Source: an uncultured Eubacteriales bacterium
GTDB taxonomy: Bacteria; Bacillota; Clostridia; Oscillospirales; Acutalibacteraceae
Assembly (NCBI GenBank): GCA_900321195.1
Contig: ONVG01000018.1
Span: 1 to 14,626 of the forward strand
Direction of reading: 5' to 3'
DNA: 14,626 bases
The position numbers and the translations under genes are program-made. Below the pieces are notes generated by a model. The model worked only from the letters and a program-made list of their open reading frames with translations. It was not told the DNA's origin and did no database searches. Of this stretch, positions 12,298 through 14,626 are shown piece by piece; position 1 is the stretch's first letter, and the number at the start of each line of letters is the position of its first letter.

Positions 12298-14286
12298 ATG
12301 TTGAACGAATTCTGGAGTTCCTTTAAAAGCGGCACAGATATAAGAGGTGTTGCAGTTGAGGGTGCAGGTTATGACGTTAATATTACAGATGAAACCGTTG
12401 AAGCTATGACAAACGGCTTTATCCTTTGGCTTTCAAAGAAAACAGGCAGACCGGGCGATGAGCTTAAAATATCGGTAGGCCGTGATTCAAGAATATCAGG
12501 TCCGCAGATAGCTGCTGTTGTTAAAAGAACGCTTGTAAATGCTGGCGTACAGGTCGTTGACTGTGACCTTGCATCTACTCCTGCTATGTTTATGACTACA
12601 GTAGAGCTTGCATGTGACGGCGCTGTTCAGATAACTGCAAGCCATCATCCTTATTACAGAAACGGCCTTAAATTCTTTACCCGTGAGGGCGGTCTTGAAG
12701 GCAGCGATATAACAGCTATACTTGAATATGCTCAGAAGGGCAGCAGACCTGAGAGAAAAGACGGCGGCATGATAATAGAGTCAGACTACATGACATATTA
12801 TGCAGGAAATCTCCGTGAGCTTATCAAAGAAAAGGTAAACTCAAAGGAGGATTATCATCATCCGCTCAAAAGCTTCCATATCGTTGTTGATGCAGGAAAC
12901 GGCGTAGGCGGATTTTATGCTGCCGATGTTCTTGAAGCTCTCGGCGCAGATGTAAGAGGAAGCCAGTTCCTTGAGCCTGACGGCATGTTCCCGAACCATA
13001 TCCCGAATCCCGAAGATAAAAAGGCAATGGCTGCTATAAGTGAAGCTGTAAAGAAGTGGGATGCAGACCTCGGCGTTATCTTCGATACAGATGTTGACCG
13101 CTGCGGCGCTGTCGGCTCAGACGGCAAGGAAATAAACCGCAACCGTCTTGTTGCTCTTGCTGCTGCTATCGCTCTTGAAGGAAACGAGGGCGGTCTTATC
13201 GTTACAGACTCTACCACATCAAGCGGTCTTAAAGAGTTCATCGAGAAGAAGCTGGGCGGAAAGCATCTCAGATTCAAGAGAGGCTACAAGAATGTTATTG
13301 ACGAGGCTGTAAGGCAGATAGAAAATGACGTTAACTGTCCTCTTGCAATAGAAACATCAGGACATGCAGCTATGAGGGAGAATTACTTCCTTGATGACGG
13401 CGCATATCTTATAACAAAGCTTATAATCAAAATGGCACAGCTCCGCAGTGAAGGCAGGAAATTGGATGATCTTATCGCAGATCTGAAAGAGCCTGTCGAG
13501 AGCAAAGAGGTAAGAATAAAGATAACAGATAAGAACTTCCGCGCATACGGTGAGAAAGTCATCAAGGAGCTTGAAAAATATTCAAAGACACAAAAGACAT
13601 TCAAGGTCGCTGATGATAACCACGAGGGAATAAGAGTTTCCTTTGATAAGGATAACGGTGACGGATGGTTCCTGCTCAGACTCAGCGTGCATGACCCGAT
13701 AATGCCGCTCAATATCGAAAGTGATTCCGAGGGCGGTGTTGAGAAGATATACAAAGCTCCCAAAAAGCCTGCCGCTAAGCCTGCCGCAAAGACAGAAGCA
13801 AAAAAAGCCGCCGAGCCTGCTGCAAAGGCAGAAGTAAAGAAAGCCGCCGAGCCTGTAGTTAAGGCAGAAGCAAAGAAAGCAGCCGAGTCCGTAGCAAAGG
13901 CAGAGGAAAAGAAATCCGCTGAACCTGTAGTTAAGGCAGAGGAAAAGAAAGCAGCCGAGCCTGCAGTTAAGGCAGAAGTAAAGAAAGCAGCCGAGCCTGT
14001 AGTTAAGGCAGAAGTAAAGAAAGCAGCCGAGCCTGTAGTTAAGGCAGAAGTAAAGAAAGCAGCCGAGCCTGTAGTTAAGGCAGAAGCAAAGAAAGCCGCT
14101 GAGCCTGTAGTTAAGGCGGAGGATAAGAAAGCTGCTGAGCCTGTAGTTAAGGCGGAGGATAAGAAAGCCGCTGAACCCGCAGCAAAGGCAGAGGAAAAGA
14201 AAGCCGCTGAACCTGCTGCAAAGGCAGAAGTAAAGAAAGCTGCTGAACCCGCAGCCAAGAAAAACAAGAAATCAAAGAAAAAATAA
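12298..14286 (+). CDS. Phosphomannomutase/phosphoglucomutase-family enzyme with a repetitive Lys/Ala/Glu/Pro tail
   Basis: A 662-residue protein. Residues 1-485 form an alpha-D-phosphohexomutase: GTDIRGVA (12-19), KISVGRDSRISG, the catalytic loop TASHHP (113-118, phosphoserine Ser115), VVDAGNGVGG, the metal loop DTDVDR (263-268) and the sugar-recognition loop ETSGHAA (352-358). The usual final phosphate-binding RPSGTEP is replaced by LRLSVHDPIMPLNIESD, which I believe is a known variant in one branch of the family. Residues 485-662 are not part of any mutase: a Lys/Pro/Ala linker, 13 copies of a 12-residue repeat and a final basic KNKKSKKK. The enzyme part is a normal length, so the tail is an addition. 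AAGGAG lies about 12 bases before the ATG. The substrate (mannose, glucose or glucosamine phosphate) cannot be fixed. It is closed by a good terminator. Confidence 0.9.
   Translation: MLNEFWSSFKSGTDIRGVAVEGAGYDVNITDETVEAMTNGFILWLSKKTGRPGDELKISVGRDSRISGPQIAAVVKRTLVNAGVQVVDCDLASTPAMFMTTVELACDGAVQITASHHPYYRNGLKFFTREGGLEGSDITAILEYAQKGSRPERKDGGMIIESDYMTYYAGNLRELIKEKVNSKEDYHHPLKSFHIVVDAGNGVGGFYAADVLEALGADVRGSQFLEPDGMFPNHIPNPEDKKAMAAISEAVKKWDADLGVIFDTDVDRCGAVGSDGKEINRNRLVALAAAIALEGNEGGLIVTDSTTSSGLKEFIEKKLGGKHLRFKRGYKNVIDEAVRQIENDVNCPLAIETSGHAAMRENYFLDDGAYLITKLIIKMAQLRSEGRKLDDLIADLKEPVESKEVRIKITDKNFRAYGEKVIKELEKYSKTQKTFKVADDNHEGIRVSFDKDNGDGWFLLRLSVHDPIMPLNIESDSEGGVEKIYKAPKKPAAKPAAKTEAKKAAEPAAKAEVKKAAEPVVKAEAKKAAESVAKAEEKKSAEPVVKAEEKKAAEPAVKAEVKKAAEPVVKAEVKKAAEPVVKAEVKKAAEPVVKAEAKKAAEPVVKAEDKKAAEPVVKAEDKKAAEPAAKAEEKKAAEPAAKAEVKKAAEPAAKKNKKSKKK
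13792..14259 (+). repeat. Thirteen tandem 36-bp repeats encoding AEVKKAAEPVVK-type units
   Basis: Thirteen contiguous 12-residue units, consensus AE(V/A/E/D)KKAAEP(V/A)(V/A)K. Unit 1 is TEAKKAAEPAAK, unit 3 has AAES for AAEP and unit 4 has KKSAEP. Units 6, 7 and 8 are identical in protein sequence and almost identical in DNA, pointing to recent duplication. The repeats resemble histone H1-like and ribosomal-protein tails in composition. Confidence 0.95.
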
Positions 14287-14303
14287 AATAATATGAATAT
14301 CGG

Positions 14304-14344
14304 CGGAACGGTACTGTAAAAATGTATTGTTCCGTTTTTGTTTA
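14304..14344 (+). terminator. Intrinsic terminator after the repeat-tailed mutase gene
   Basis: CGGAACGGTAC (14304-14314) pairs with GTATTGTTCCG (14324-14334), using two G-U pairs, around a 9-base loop and is followed by TTTTTGTTTA. It lies 18 bases after the stop codon. Confidence 0.85.
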
Positions 14345-14626
14345 AAAAGACGATAGCGGAACCGACACGCCCCTTACGGCTATTGCATCACAACTTACAA
14401 GTTTTTTCTATCAAGCTTTTCCGCACCTGATAAAGAGTTTGTGGCGCGTGAATAAAATGTTTGGTCTGCAATCAGAGCGGAACGGAGTGAGCGACAACGC
14501 GAATTGACACCGGAGGCACTCCGCCGGCAGGCACGGAAATCAATTTTCAAAAATCATCAACAGCGAAATGGTTATTTTAACGCCTATTACAATCAATAAT
14601 CATTTCAATAATGCAAATTATGTGAC
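14345..14626. other. Gene-free, hairpin-rich intergenic region at the window end
   Basis: No ORF with a ribosome binding site on either strand. The middle part is more GC-rich than other spacers here and holds nested inverted repeats: CGGAGTG (14494-14500) with CACTCCG (14517-14523), CGGAG with CTCCG around a three-base loop near 14511-14523, ATTGA with TCAAT around 14505-14552, and a shorter ATAGC/GCTAT pair around 14353-14376. It could be a structured RNA, part of a repeated extragenic element or an attachment-like region. The window ends before it can be bounded. Confidence 0.4.

Noticed and set aside
13792..14259. Regular 36-bp repeats, the length of CRISPR repeats
   Set aside because: Units are contiguous with no spacers and translate in frame as protein repeats, so this is not a CRISPR array.
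13383..14267. A 294-codon open frame antisense to the tail of the second mutase
   Set aside because: It consists of repeated Ala/Ser/Phe units that are just the complement of the Lys/Ala/Glu/Pro repeats, and it has no ribosome binding site.

Overview
The window looks like chromosomal DNA of a low-GC Gram-positive anaerobe, most likely a Ruminococcus-like member of the Clostridia. This is inferred from strong GGAGG-type ribosome binding sites, AT-rich spacers, TTGAAA/extended -10 promoters, and the gene families present: an MnmA end, an Xre regulator starting MTKAGFP, zinc-ribbon membrane proteins, radical SAM/SPASM proteins and PgcA-like mutases. No rRNA, tRNA, CRISPR array or transposase gene was found.

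Layout. 1-757 is the 3' part of mnmA (+), closed by a strong hairpin. 804-2586 is a leftward operon: a 55-residue basic protein, a flavodoxin, and a P-loop NTPase fused to a CYTH domain. 2683-3210 holds an Xre-type regulator (+) whose reading frame runs through a 26-bp perfect palindrome into a 319-bp element with 25-bp terminal inverted repeats (3092-3410). 3444-4073 is an unrecognised 209-residue protein (-).

4308-7814 is the most interesting part. It is a tight leftward operon of a zinc-ribbon protein with six membrane segments, a TPM-domain membrane protein ending in a Cys/Ser/Gly tail with seven cysteines, and a radical SAM/SPASM enzyme. The predicted topology puts the Cys tail in the cytoplasm, where the enzyme works. 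The arrangement suggests a peptide-modification system in which the substrate is the tail of a membrane protein rather than a free peptide.

7989-8746 pairs a NifX/NafY-like small protein with a DtxR/MntR-type metalloregulator (+). 8815-10533 is a phosphoglucomutase-type phosphohexomutase (-). After a 428-base divergent spacer come a single-span membrane protein with an acidic cytoplasmic head and a Ser/Glu/Thr tail (10962-12194), and a second phosphohexomutase (12298-14286) carrying 13 copies of a 12-residue Lys/Ala/Glu/Pro repeat. The last 280 bases have no gene but hold several inverted repeats.

The genes fall into unrelated modules: tRNA thiolation, redox and phosphate chemistry, envelope modification, metal sensing, and sugar-phosphate metabolism. 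All family calls come from reading motifs; no database search was possible.
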